The notes under the pieces: generated by a model | Told to the model about the DNA's origin: nothing | What the model saw: the letters and a program-made list of their open reading frames with translations, nothing else | Database searches by the model: none | NCBI GenBank assembly: GCA_018401435.1 | Contig: JAGYJW010000028.1 | Location: 1 to 64,000 of the forward strand | Reading direction: 5' to 3' | Source: Deltaproteobacteria bacterium | GTDB taxonomy: Bacteria > Myxococcota_A > UBA796 > UBA2385 | DNA length: 64,000 nucleotides | In this document: piece by piece, positions 7,469 to 16,181 of the stretch | Position numbering within the stretch: the first letter of the stretch is position 1 | How the letters are laid out: each line of letters opens with the position of its first letter | Translations under genes and position numbers: made by a program

Positions 7469-9112
7469 ATGACCCCAACCCGAAGCCGCCCGGATCGGCC
7501 TTGGTCCAAGAAGGCCCCCCACAACGGGCCCTGGGACGTGATCGTCATCGGGTCGGGCATGGGGGGCATGACCGCTGCCGCGCTCTTGGCCAAGCTGGGC
7601 CGCAAGGTGCTGGTGCTCGAACAGCACTATGTTCCCGGCGGCTTCACCCACACCTTCCGGCGCAAGGGCTATGTCTGGGATGTAGGGGTCCACGCGGTGG
7701 GCGAGGTCACCCCCCACAGCCTGACGGGCCGGCTGCTCGACTTTCTCACCGATGGCCGCTTGAAGTGGGCCAGCCTGGGGCCGGTCTATGACGCCTTCCA
7801 TTACCCGCCGCGCCATGCCGGCGAAGATGGGGTGGACATCGACTTTCCCGACACGCCCCAGGCCTTTCGGGACAACCTGATCGCGGCCTTTCCCGGCGAG
7901 GTGCCGGCCATCGACCGCTACCTGTTGGAGGTCAAGCGCACCGCCGGCGCCATGAAGGGCTACTACCTGGCCCGGCTCTTTGGCGGCCGCATGGGGCGCC
8001 TGGCCGACCGCTTCCTGGCGCGGGAGGCCCAGCAGCAGCTGACCCGTCACACCCGCGAAGCCATCGAGTCCTTCACCGAGGATCCGCACCTGCGCGCAGT
8101 CTTCACGGCGCAATGGGGCTATTATGGCTCGGTGCCCGCCCGGTCCTCCTGGGCCATGCAGGCCCTGGTCACCAAGCACTTCTTGCACGGTGCCTACTAC
8201 CCGGTGGGGGGGTCTGGGCGCATCGCCTTCGAGCTGCTGCGCACGGTGGCCGACGCCGGGGGCTGGACCCGCATCTGTGCCGACGTGGAGCAGATCCGGG
8301 TGGAGGGCGGCAAGACGGTGGGCGTGCGCCTGGTGGGGGGCGAGGAGCTGCACGCCCCGGTGGTGCTCAGCGCCGCGGGCATCCAATCTACGGTGGCCCG
8401 CATGCTACCGCCGGCCGTGGCCGACACCGAGTGGGCGCGGGCGGCCCGAAAGGATCCCCCCGCCTCCGCCCACCTCTGCCTCTACATCGGCTTCAAGGGC
8501 GATATCCGCGCGGCCGGGGCCAGCGCGGCCAACCAGTGGTTCTACGAGGTCTGGCAGTGGGATGGCGAGACGGATGCCTGGGATGTCTCCCAGCCCGACG
8601 CCCTGGACGATGCGCCCTGCTTGTATTGCTCCTTCCCCAGTCTCAAGGATCCCGAGCACGACCCCGGCCCCGAGCAGCGCCACACCGGCGAGGTCGTGAC
8701 CTTCGTGCCCTATGACGCCTTTTCGAAGTGGGCGGGCACCCCCTGGCGCAAGCGCGGGGCCGACTACGAGGCCTTCAAACAGAAGCTCCAAGACAAGCTG
8801 TTGGAGCAGTTTCTGCGGCGCATGCCCGGGCTGGCGCCCTTCATCGACCACGTCGAGATCTCCACGCCCATCTCGACCGAGACCTTCGTACGGCCCATGC
8901 GGGGGTCGATCTATGGCATCGAGCCCACGCCCGAGCGATTCAACAACCCGTGGTTGCGGCCGAAATCGCCCCTTCCTGGCTTGTTTTTCGGCGGAAGCGA
9001 GGTCACGACCGTCGGCGTCATCGGCGCAATGATGGGCGGGGTGCTGGGGGCGGCCGCGGTGGCGCCGGTGCCGGCCCTCAAGCTGCTTCGGGGCCTGCAG
9101 CGGCCCGTCTGA
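7469..9112 (+). CDS. FAD-dependent phytoene desaturase/RetSat-type oxidoreductase
   Basis: 547 residues. The N-terminal dinucleotide-binding motif is DVIVIGSGMGGMTAAALLAKLGRKVLVLEQ (about residues 25-54), followed by the family block HYVPGGFTHTFRRKGYVWDVGVHAVG. The C-terminus GIEPTPERFNNPWLRPKSPLPGLFFGGSEVTTVGVIGAMMGGVLGA is the second FAD-contact region of carotenoid isomerase/retinol saturase-like (CRTISO/RetSat) proteins. Such enzymes desaturate, saturate or isomerise polyenes; the substrate here is unknown and no other carotenoid genes are adjacent. The start chosen is the ATG at 7469 with GGGAG eight bases upstream; the 710-residue track ORF extends through the zinc-ribbon gene in another frame and is not real at its 5' end. 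Confidence 0.88.
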   Translation: MTPTRSRPDRPWSKKAPHNGPWDVIVIGSGMGGMTAAALLAKLGRKVLVLEQHYVPGGFTHTFRRKGYVWDVGVHAVGEVTPHSLTGRLLDFLTDGRLKWASLGPVYDAFHYPPRHAGEDGVDIDFPDTPQAFRDNLIAAFPGEVPAIDRYLLEVKRTAGAMKGYYLARLFGGRMGRLADRFLAREAQQQLTRHTREAIESFTEDPHLRAVFTAQWGYYGSVPARSSWAMQALVTKHFLHGAYYPVGGSGRIAFELLRTVADAGGWTRICADVEQIRVEGGKTVGVRLVGGEELHAPVVLSAAGIQSTVARMLPPAVADTEWARAARKDPPASAHLCLYIGFKGDIRAAGASAANQWFYEVWQWDGETDAWDVSQPDALDDAPCLYCSFPSLKDPEHDPGPEQRHTGEVVTFVPYDAFSKWAGTPWRKRGADYEAFKQKLQDKLLEQFLRRMPGLAPFIDHVEISTPISTETFVRPMRGSIYGIEPTPERFNNPWLRPKSPLPGLFFGGSEVTTVGVIGAMMGGVLGAAAVAPVPALKLLRGLQRPV

Positions 9113-9124
9113 CCCTCCAGCAGC

Positions 9125-10507
9125 TCAGGCCAGAAAGACCGGCGAGCGGCGCTGCGTCCACGCCATCGCCTCCTCCAGGCTGCGGCTGAGGCGCAGCAGG
9201 TCGAGGTCGGCGCCCGGCTTGCCCACCAAGTGCACGCCAAAGGGCAGCTGGTCGGGCCCGCCCAGGCCGCCGGGCAGGCTGGCGGCGGGCTGGCCCGAGG
9301 TGTTGATGGCGGCGGTGAAGGCGCCGATCTGGGCGGCGGCCAGGAAGCCCGCGCGGGGGTCGAGATCGGTGTAGGCGCCCACCTTGGGTGCGAATCCGGG
9401 GGTGGTGGGGCTCAACATGAAGTCGGCGTCGCCAAACCAGGTCAACACCCGGTCCTGGAAGCTGCGGGCCAGGTCGCTGGCCTGCTGGGCGCTGACTTGT
9501 CGCCCCCCCTCCCGCAGCCAGCGGGTGATGGGCTGCATGGCGGCCTCGCTGGGCGAGAAGGCGCGGCTGCTCAGGCGCTGGTAGATGGGAAGGAACTCGT
9601 CGATATCGCCGGATGGGGGCTCAATCTCATCGAGATGGTGCCCCATGTCGGCAAGCAGGCGGGCGACGGCGCGCACCCCCGCTGCGATGTCGGGGTGCAC
9701 CTCGGCCACATTGGAGCGCAGGCACACGCGGATCTTCAAGCCGGCGGGCAGGGGGGTCTGGCTGAGCGCCAGCAAGCTGCCGGGCTGGCCGGCCTGGGGG
9801 CGCCCACACAAGGCGTCCACCACCGCGATGCAGTCCTCGACCCGGTGGGCCACGGCCCCCATCACGGCCATCTTCATCTCGTCGAGGCGGCCGTAGAAGT
9901 CGGGCATGAGGCCACGGGAGGCCTTGTAGCCATAGAGGTGGCAGAAGGCCGCCGGGATGCGGATCGATCCCCCACCATCCGAGGCGTGGGCCACCGACAG
10001 CAGGCCGCCCATGGCCACCGCCGCCGCAGCACCGCCGCTGGACCCGCCGGCGCTGAAGGCCGGGTTCCAGGGATTCACCGTGGGCGGCTGCAGATCGGTC
10101 TCGACCACGGGCATCAGGCCCAGCTCTGACGTCGTGGTCTTGCCCACGAGGGTGGCCCCGGTGCGCCGGAGCAGCTTGACCGCCGGCGCGTCCACCGGCG
10201 ACCAGCCATAGCGATAGGCGCGGGACCCGGCCCGGGTGCCCGCAAAGGCGACCAGGTCGAGATCCTTGATGGCAAAAGGCACGCCGGCCAAGGCGCCGGG
10301 CAGGGGCTGACCGCGGGCCACCGCCGCGTCCACGCGGCGGGCGTGTCGCAGGGACCGTCGGCGAAAACGCTCGGCAAAGGCCTGGAGTTGAGGCTGGTGC
10401 TGGTCGATGCGCGCCTGCTGCCAGTCCAGCAGCTCCACCGCGGACAGGGTGCCGCTGCGGATCTGTGCGGCAAGCTCCAGGGCGCCAGCTTGTGCGATCT
10501 CGGTCAT
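9125..10507 (-). CDS. Amidase-signature-family hydrolase
   Basis: 460 residues from the ATG at 10507 (GAGAGG just upstream; the track begins 18 codons earlier inside the previous gene). The Ser-cisSer-Lys triad is visible: Lys in GVPFAIKDLD, Ser in the Gly/Ser-rich loop FSAGGSSGGAAAAVA, and the nucleophile Ser in ASDGGGSIRIPAAFC. Family members hydrolyse linear amides, including amidotransferase-type, fatty-amide and nylon-oligomer hydrolases; GatA is unlikely because gatB/gatC are not adjacent. It starts 11 bases after the stop of an ABC permease and is the last gene of the thrS-ABC-amidase run. Confidence 0.92.
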   Translation of the reverse strand: MTEIAQAGALELAAQIRSGTLSAVELLDWQQARIDQHQPQLQAFAERFRRRSLRHARRVDAAVARGQPLPGALAGVPFAIKDLDLVAFAGTRAGSRAYRYGWSPVDAPAVKLLRRTGATLVGKTTTSELGLMPVVETDLQPPTVNPWNPAFSAGGSSGGAAAAVAMGGLLSVAHASDGGGSIRIPAAFCHLYGYKASRGLMPDFYGRLDEMKMAVMGAVAHRVEDCIAVVDALCGRPQAGQPGSLLALSQTPLPAGLKIRVCLRSNVAEVHPDIAAGVRAVARLLADMGHHLDEIEPPSGDIDEFLPIYQRLSSRAFSPSEAAMQPITRWLREGGRQVSAQQASDLARSFQDRVLTWFGDADFMLSPTTPGFAPKVGAYTDLDPRAGFLAAAQIGAFTAAINTSGQPAASLPGGLGGPDQLPFGVHLVGKPGADLDLLRLSRSLEEAMAWTQRRSPVFLA

Positions 10508-10518
10508 GGGCCTCTCTC

Positions 10519-11328
10519 TCAGGACGACGCGCTGGTGTAATGCGCCAGCGCGCTCACCCACGCCCAGCGGGACAATGCGAGCAGCCCGATGCCCACCGCG
10601 GCGGCTTGCAGCACCAGGCCGGGCTCCATGCGGCCGAGCAAGGCCATGGCCGGGAAGCTGGTGACCAGGGCCACCGGCAGGACCACCGTGAGCAGGGTGC
10701 GCAGCCAGCCGCGGTAGACGGTCACCGGCCAGCGCCCGGTGTCCATGGCGCTATGGAGCAAGAAGCGCAGGTTGTCCACCCGCACAAACCAGAATGAGGT
10801 GCAGGTGACCAGCACCCAGATGCCCACCATGGCGGCCAGCCCGCAGGCGAGCAGGGCGGCGGCCAGCAGGGCCTGGCTGAGGGTGGGCGTCGGCAGCTTC
10901 GATAGTGCATAGACGCCCAAGGCGAGGCCCGCGAAGGCATCCCAGAGCCGGGCGGGGGCCAGGCGCTGCAAGCCGGCCACCAGCTGGGAGTCGGCGGGCT
11001 TGAGCACGAGGTGGTCCAAGGCGCCGGTGCGGATGCCCTCGACGATGGCGCCCAGGTTGGGGTCGACGAAGGCGCCAATCAGCCCCTGCAAGACCAGGAA
11101 GAAGGCCGTGACCAGCAGGGCCTCGGGCAGGGTCCAGCCCGCCACGGTGCTGGCGTGGCCATAGACAAAGACCAGGGGCAGGACCAGGCCCACGCTGGTG
11201 ATGGCGCCGGTGAAGACATCCAACAGAAAAGAGGCGCGGTAGGTTGCCGCGTTCATCAGGGCCACCCGACCCAACGCGCCCAGCACCCGCAGCAGCCGGC
11301 GGAGCCCCTCAGGCACCGACAGCCCCAT
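10519..11328 (-). CDS. ABC-2 type transporter permease (DUF990 family), second subunit
   Basis: 269 residues, six predicted membrane helices, starting with a basic amphipathic N-terminus and including FLLDVFTGAITSVGLVLPLVFVYG and WVLVTCTSFWFVRVDNLRFLLHSAMDTGRWPV. The FW..R...L......GR.P block is the hallmark of the ABC2_membrane_6 (DUF990) permeases that occur as pairs beside a long ATP-binding subunit. It overlaps the first permease by 20 bases. Together they form an ABC-2 exporter of unknown substrate in the inner membrane. Confidence 0.9.
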   Translation of the reverse strand: MGLSVPEGLRRLLRVLGALGRVALMNAATYRASFLLDVFTGAITSVGLVLPLVFVYGHASTVAGWTLPEALLVTAFFLVLQGLIGAFVDPNLGAIVEGIRTGALDHLVLKPADSQLVAGLQRLAPARLWDAFAGLALGVYALSKLPTPTLSQALLAAALLACGLAAMVGIWVLVTCTSFWFVRVDNLRFLLHSAMDTGRWPVTVYRGWLRTLLTVVLPVALVTSFPAMALLGRMEPGLVLQAAAVGIGLLALSRWAWVSALAHYTSASS

Positions 11329-12118
11329 AGCGACGCAGCCCCCGCTGCCACATCAGGGCCGCCAAGGCCGCCAGGGCCCCAGTCCAGCCGACCTGCACCG
11401 CGAGTCGCCCCAGCAGATCGGGCTCCAGGCCGACGAGGATCTCGACGGGGGCCGCCAGGGTGGCCTGGAAGGGCAGCCAGCGGGCGGCCGCACCCACCGC
11501 GGGGGGCAGCAGGTCCAGCGGGACGACATAGCCGCCCAGCAGCGCATAGGCGGCGAACCACAGGCCAAAGAAGCCCATGGACTGCTCAAACCAGAAGGCG
11601 AGCATTCCAAAGATGACCTGCACCACAAAGCTCAACAAGAAGGCCAACAAGACGCTGACGGCCCCCGCCAGGGCCTGGGCGGGGGTGGGCAGGGTGGCCA
11701 GCTCGGGGCGCCACAGGCACAGCGCCCCCAGAATGGGCGCCAGGACCACGATCCGAAAGGGCAGGGCGGCGGCGGTCTGGGCCAGCTCATAGACCAGCGG
11801 GTTGAGGGGGCGCAGCAGCAGGGGCGACAGGCTGCCCCGGCGCACCTGCTCGTTCAGCTCCCACACAATCCACGCGCCGGTGAGTTGGCGCACAATCAGC
11901 GTGACCGTGAAGTATCGGGCAAACTCGGCCTGCCCGAATCCCATCAGCGGGCCCTCGGCCGCGGCGGCATCCCACAGGGCCAACATCACCAGGGGCATGG
12001 TCGCAGTGAGGATCCAGACCACCATCTCGGCGCGGTAGGCCACCATGCTGGCAAAGCCCACCCGCAGCAGGGCCGGGGCGGCGCGCAGCAGGTGCAGGGG
12101 CCGGGGCGGCGGGCTCAT
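11309..12118 (-). CDS. ABC-2 type transporter permease (DUF990 family), first subunit
   Basis: 269 residues with six hydrophobic helices. The N-terminus LLRAAPALLRVGFASMVAYRAEMVVWILTATMPLVMLALW is the usual opening of DUF990 permeases, and the later FGMLAFWFEQSMGFFGLWFAAYALLGGYVVPLDLLPP matches the second conserved block (F W ... S ... LL.G..PL...P). Its start overlaps the stop of the ATP-binding gene by 4 bases (12115-12118) and its end overlaps the next permease, so the three transporter genes are translationally coupled. Paralogue of the neighbouring permease, with clearly different sequence. Confidence 0.9.
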   Translation of the reverse strand: MSPPPRPLHLLRAAPALLRVGFASMVAYRAEMVVWILTATMPLVMLALWDAAAAEGPLMGFGQAEFARYFTVTLIVRQLTGAWIVWELNEQVRRGSLSPLLLRPLNPLVYELAQTAAALPFRIVVLAPILGALCLWRPELATLPTPAQALAGAVSVLLAFLLSFVVQVIFGMLAFWFEQSMGFFGLWFAAYALLGGYVVPLDLLPPAVGAAARWLPFQATLAAPVEILVGLEPDLLGRLAVQVGWTGALAALAALMWQRGLRRYGAVGA

Positions 12119-13074
12119 GCCGCACCTTCGCCGCGGAAGGTGCGGGCCATGACCTCCTCCAGTGGCAGCTCTTCGACGCCCAGCTCGGCCGCCGGCAAGC
12201 GGGCCAGCAGGCCCTGCACCAGGGCGTTGACCTCGGCTGTGGGGATGGTGGCGACCATGCGGGCGCCATCGACGGCAAAGCCCAGGGCCTGCAGCGGCGG
12301 GTGCACGCCTTTGACCGTCACCCGGCGTTCCGGAGCCATCTTGGCCGTCAGGCCCGAAAGGCTGCCGTCATAACGCAGCCGCCCCTGGTCGATCAAAATC
12401 AAGCGCGGGGTGAGGGCCGCGATGTCTTGCATATAGTGGGAGGTCAGCAGCACCGTGGCGCCAGTGCGGGCGTTGAGATCGGCGATGAAGCGACGCACCT
12501 CGCCCTGCATCTCGACGTCCAGCCCGATGGTGGGCTCGTCCAGGAAGAGCACCTCGGGCTCGTGCAGCAAGGCGGCCACCAGCTCGCACTTCATGCGCTC
12601 GCCCAGGGACAGGTTGCGCGCGGGCTTGTGGATGAGGTCGCCCAGGCGCAGCAGCTCCACCAGGTCGGCCTGGGTCTTTCGGGCGCGGGCGGGGTCCAGA
12701 TCGTAGAGGGCCGTGTTGAGCGCAAAGGTCTCCACCGGCGGCAGATCCCAGAGCAGCTGCTGCTTCTGGCCCATCACCAGGGTGATGCGGGTCAAGAAGG
12801 CGGCCTCGCGCTGCTGGGGACGGTGACCCAGCACCGACAGGGTGCCCGAGGTGGGGTGCAGCAGGCCCGACAGCATCTTCAGGCTGGTGGTCTTGCCGGC
12901 GCCGTTGGGGCCCAGAAAGCCGATTCGTTCGCCCTTCTCGATGGAAAAGCTCAGGTCGGCGACGGCCTGGACCTCCTTGTACTCGCGGTGAAAGAGCGAG
13001 CGCAGGCTGCCCCCGAGGCCCGGCTCGCGCACGGGCACCCGGTAGGTCTTGCTGAGGCCCTCGACCCGGATCAC
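12115..13074 (-). CDS. ABC transporter ATP-binding protein (ABC-2 exporter)
   Basis: 319 residues. Walker A is GPNGAGKTTSLKML, the signature is LSLGERMKCEL, Walker B is EVLFLDEPTIGLD and the switch His is in LLTSHYMQDIAAL. The elongated N-terminus (VREPGLGGSLRSLFHREYKEVQAVADLSF) and the C-terminal extension of about 90 residues fit the COG4586-type ATPases that pair with DUF990 permeases. It energises export by the two following permeases. The start is a GTG at 13074, ten bases after the thrS stop, with only a weak ribosome site, which suggests coupling to thrS. Confidence 0.93.
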   Translation of the reverse strand: MIRVEGLSKTYRVPVREPGLGGSLRSLFHREYKEVQAVADLSFSIEKGERIGFLGPNGAGKTTSLKMLSGLLHPTSGTLSVLGHRPQQREAAFLTRITLVMGQKQQLLWDLPPVETFALNTALYDLDPARARKTQADLVELLRLGDLIHKPARNLSLGERMKCELVAALLHEPEVLFLDEPTIGLDVEMQGEVRRFIADLNARTGATVLLTSHYMQDIAALTPRLILIDQGRLRYDGSLSGLTAKMAPERRVTVKGVHPPLQALGFAVDGARMVATIPTAEVNALVQGLLARLPAAELGVEELPLEEVMARTFRGEGAA

Positions 13075-13084
13075 GGCCGGCGGC

Positions 13085-14929
13085 TCAGGCGCGGTCGAGG
13101 AAGGTCGGGCTGCGGGTCTGGATGGTGCGCAGCAGGCGGTCCTTGAACTCGGCCACGGTCATGGTCTCCTGATCGCGCGAGCCATAGCGCCGCAAGGTGA
13201 CGGTGCCGTCCTCGACCTCTTTTTCGCCGATCACCAGCACATTGGGGATCTTCTCGGTGACGGCGTTGCGGATCTTCTTGTTGATCCGGTCACCCGAGCG
13301 GTCGAGCTCGGTGCGGACCAGGTGGTTGAAGCGCAGGTCTTCGAGCACCGTATCTGCATAGTCATCGAAGCGGTCGGCCACCGTCAGCGCGCGCACCTGC
13401 ACCGGAGCCAGCCAGGTGGGGAAGGCCCCGCCAAAGTGCTCGATCAGGAAGGCGATGAAGCGCTCGTGGGTGCCCAGGGGAGCGCGGTGGATGACATAGG
13501 GGTGGTGTTCGGCGTTGTCGGCGCCGGTATAGGTCAGGTCCAGCCGCGGGGGGATGGCAAAATCCAGCTGGTTGGTGCTGGCCGTCTCTTCGCGGCCGGT
13601 CACGGTGCGGAACTGCACATCGATCTTGGGGCCGTAGAAGGCGGCCTCGCCCTTGACCTCCTTGAAGGGCAGGCCGCTCTCGATCATGGCCTCTCGCACC
13701 ATGTCTTGGGTCCGGGCCCAAGCCTCGGGGTCGTTGACATACTTCTCTTGGCCCTTGGGATCCTCGGGGTCCCAGGTGGAGAAGCGCATGTAATAGTCGG
13801 TCAGGCCGAGAATCTCGTAGAGTTCGCGGTGCAGATCCATGACCGAGAGGAACTCGGACTTGACCTGTTCCAAGGTGCAGTAGATGTGGGCATCGTTCAT
13901 GCACATGCCGCGCACCCGCAGCAGACCCGACAGGGCGCCGCTGTCTTCAAAGCGGTAGCACTGGCCATATTCGGCCAGGCGCAGGGGCAGCTCGCGGTAG
14001 GAGCGCTTGCGGGCACCGAAGATCTTGTGGTGGTGCGGGCAATTCATCGGCTTCAGCGCGTAGATCTCCTTGATCTCCTCCACCGTGCCCGACTCGGTCT
14101 CGCGCTGCTCCTTCAGCTCCATCAGCGGGTACATATGCTTCTGGTAATAGGGCAGGTGGCCGGTCTTGTAGTAGAGCGACGCCTTGCTGAGGTGGGGCGT
14201 CGCAACGCGCTGGTAGCCGCGCTTGAACTCCATCTCCTTGGCCAGCTTCTCCAGCTCGTCGCGCAGCACGGTGCCATGGGGCATCCACAGGGGCAGGCCC
14301 TTGCCGATCTCCTCGTCGATGACAAAGAGATCGAGGTCCTTGCCCAGCTTCTTGTGGTCGCGCTCCTGGGCTTCCTTCCAGGCGGTGACGTGGGCCTCCA
14401 GCTCTTCCTTGGTCTCGAAGGCCCAGGCGTAGAGACGGGTCATCATCGCGTTGTCGCTGTTGCCGCGCCAATAGGCGCCCGCCGTGGCGCGGATCTTGAA
14501 GCCGGCCTTCTGCAGGTCGCGGGTGCTGGCCACATGGGGGCCCTCGCACATGTCCAGGAAGGGGCCGTTCTTGTAGAAGGTCAGCTCGGAGATGCCCTTC
14601 TTGTCGAAGAGCTCCTGGGCATACTCGCGCTTGTAGGGCTCCCCCATCTCGTCGATGCGGGCCATCGCCGCGTCATAGGGCAGGGCGTCCTGTTCGAAGG
14701 GCTGGTTCTTCTTGATGATCTTCCGCATCTTGGCTTCGATCTCGGCAAAGTCGCCATCCGAGATGGGGCTGCTCAAGATGAAGTCGTAGTAGAAGCCATC
14801 GGCGATGGGCGGACCAAAGCCCAGGGTGCTGCCCGGCCGAAGCTCGAGAACAGCCTGCGCCAGCACATGGGCGAGGCTGTGGCGGATGCGGTAGAGCGCG
14901 TCGTTGTGCGAGTCGCCGGCGGTGTCCAT
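13085..14929 (-). CDS. thrS: Threonyl-tRNA synthetase lacking the TGS domain
   Basis: 614 residues. The protein begins directly at the N2 editing domain: RHSLAHVLAQAVLEL (H17 and H21) with the partner CEGPHV. The class II catalytic core follows: KPMNCPHHHKIF (zinc Cys), motif 2 RLAEYGQCYRFEDSGALSGLLRVRGMCMNDAHIYC, motif 3 region HRAPLGTHERFIAFLIEHFGGAFPTWLAPVQV, then the C-terminal anticodon-binding domain. It charges tRNA-Thr with threonine in the cytosol. Compared with the 642-residue E. coli enzyme the N-terminal TGS domain (about 60 residues) is absent, while a catalytic-domain insertion (LKEQRETESGTVEEIKEIY) is present. IF-3 and ribosomal protein genes, its common neighbours, are not here. 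Confidence 0.97.
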   Translation of the reverse strand: MDTAGDSHNDALYRIRHSLAHVLAQAVLELRPGSTLGFGPPIADGFYYDFILSSPISDGDFAEIEAKMRKIIKKNQPFEQDALPYDAAMARIDEMGEPYKREYAQELFDKKGISELTFYKNGPFLDMCEGPHVASTRDLQKAGFKIRATAGAYWRGNSDNAMMTRLYAWAFETKEELEAHVTAWKEAQERDHKKLGKDLDLFVIDEEIGKGLPLWMPHGTVLRDELEKLAKEMEFKRGYQRVATPHLSKASLYYKTGHLPYYQKHMYPLMELKEQRETESGTVEEIKEIYALKPMNCPHHHKIFGARKRSYRELPLRLAEYGQCYRFEDSGALSGLLRVRGMCMNDAHIYCTLEQVKSEFLSVMDLHRELYEILGLTDYYMRFSTWDPEDPKGQEKYVNDPEAWARTQDMVREAMIESGLPFKEVKGEAAFYGPKIDVQFRTVTGREETASTNQLDFAIPPRLDLTYTGADNAEHHPYVIHRAPLGTHERFIAFLIEHFGGAFPTWLAPVQVRALTVADRFDDYADTVLEDLRFNHLVRTELDRSGDRINKKIRNAVTEKIPNVLVIGEKEVEDGTVTLRRYGSRDQETMTVAEFKDRLLRTIQTRSPTFLDRA

Positions 14930-14998
14930 GGGGCTCTCCGAAGGGGTCGAAGGGCGCCCCTATCCGGGCGAGCCGAGCGGGGCACCGCCCCAGGCCGG

Positions 14999-16096
14999 TC
15001 AGGGCTTGGGCGCGGGCTCGGAAGGCGGCGGCGCCGCAAGGGTCTTGCCGCGGGGCGCCTTGGCGGCGGGCAGGCCGGCCTCGGCCACGGCGGGCACATG
15101 GCCCACGCCGGGCTGGTCGTGCCAGGAGTAGCGTTCACCGGACTCCACCAGGGGGCGGACCTCGGCGCTGCCGGGCATGACCGGGCGGGTCACGGCCTCG
15201 GTGCGGGTCTCGGTCGTGCGCACAATGCCGTTCTGGAGCTTGCTTTCCACATTGTACCAGCCCGAGGGCAGGTCGCGGATCAGGCCCACCGTCAGCGGCC
15301 CCATGCGGCCGATCTCCATGCCGTTGATGGTGATGTCCGCATAGGACGTGGTCTCGTTGCGAATGGGGAGATCGCCGCGCTCAGGCAGCTTCTGTTGGGC
15401 GTCGCGCTCGGCGCGCAAGCGGCGGCGCACGGCGGCGGCGTCTTCGAGGGCGGCCTGCTGGGCGGTGGCCTCGGGGTCGGCGGAGGCGACCCGCTCCTCC
15501 ACCATGAATTCGACCCGGCGGTTGGCGGTGCGGGCGTCGTCATCGGTGCCGGGCTCCAGGGGCTCGGTCTCGCCCTTGCCCACGGCCACCAGGCGTTCGG
15601 CGGCGACGCCGCGCTGCACCAGGGCGGCCACGACGGCCTCGGCCCGCTGGCCCGACAGGCTGAGGTTGAAGGCGTCGTCGCCCACATCGTCGGTGTGGCC
15701 CTCCACCCGCACGCGGCTCACGCCGGGGTGGGAATTCAGGGCCTGGGTGAGGGCGTCGAGCAGCTCGCTGCTTTCGGCCTTGACCACCGCAGAGCCGGTC
15801 TCGAACTGGATCTTGTCCGAGATGACGAAGCGGTCGGCGGCGACAGCCACCCGCACCACGGGCTTGGGCCTTTCAAAGATCCGGTCGGGCTTGAGCTGGT
15901 CCTTGAGCCCGTAGGGGTCCACATAGACCTTGCGGAAGTTGGCCACCGGGCCTTCGGAGAGGCCGGGGTTCACCGGGTAGGTGGTCGGGTGCTGGGGCAG
16001 CGTCGGATCCCAGGCGGCAGCGTCGCGGGGGGCGGCCACCCAGAGGGCGGCCAGCGAGGTGGCGAGCAGCAGGGTTGGGCGGGTCTGAGCGGTCAT
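14999..16096 (-). CDS. OmpA-family protein with C-terminal PEGA-like segment
   Basis: 365 residues from the ATG at 16096, chosen because it opens a good signal peptide (MTAQTRPTLLLATSLAALWVAAPRDAAA); the track start 34 codons upstream would bury it. Residues about 95-205 form an OmpA-C peptidoglycan-binding domain: IQFETGSAVVKAESSELLDALTQAL, RVEGHTDDVGDDAFNLSLSGQRAEAVVAAL, then the usual ANRRVEF end. A further beta segment (YADITINGMEIGRMGPLTVGLIRDLPSGWYNVESKLQNG) looks like a PEGA-type domain. Predicted periplasmic or outer-membrane protein that anchors to peptidoglycan. It is followed downstream by thrS but with 69 bases between. Confidence 0.88.
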   Translation of the reverse strand: MTAQTRPTLLLATSLAALWVAAPRDAAAWDPTLPQHPTTYPVNPGLSEGPVANFRKVYVDPYGLKDQLKPDRIFERPKPVVRVAVAADRFVISDKIQFETGSAVVKAESSELLDALTQALNSHPGVSRVRVEGHTDDVGDDAFNLSLSGQRAEAVVAALVQRGVAAERLVAVGKGETEPLEPGTDDDARTANRRVEFMVEERVASADPEATAQQAALEDAAAVRRRLRAERDAQQKLPERGDLPIRNETTSYADITINGMEIGRMGPLTVGLIRDLPSGWYNVESKLQNGIVRTTETRTEAVTRPVMPGSAEVRPLVESGERYSWHDQPGVGHVPAVAEAGLPAAKAPRGKTLAAPPPSEPAPKP

Positions 16097-16181
16097 GCAG
16101 CACCGGAGGTTGCGGGGCTCCCCCCACAGGTGGGAGGACAGGCGGGCGATGCTAACGGGTCGGCGCCCGGCCTTCACTGGC

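Noticed and set aside
9113-9124. Intrinsic terminator between convergent genes
   Set aside because: The short convergent gaps in this window (for example 9113-9124, 18906-18918, 29282-29293, 40069-40092) have no stem followed by a T run, so I cannot support any terminator call.
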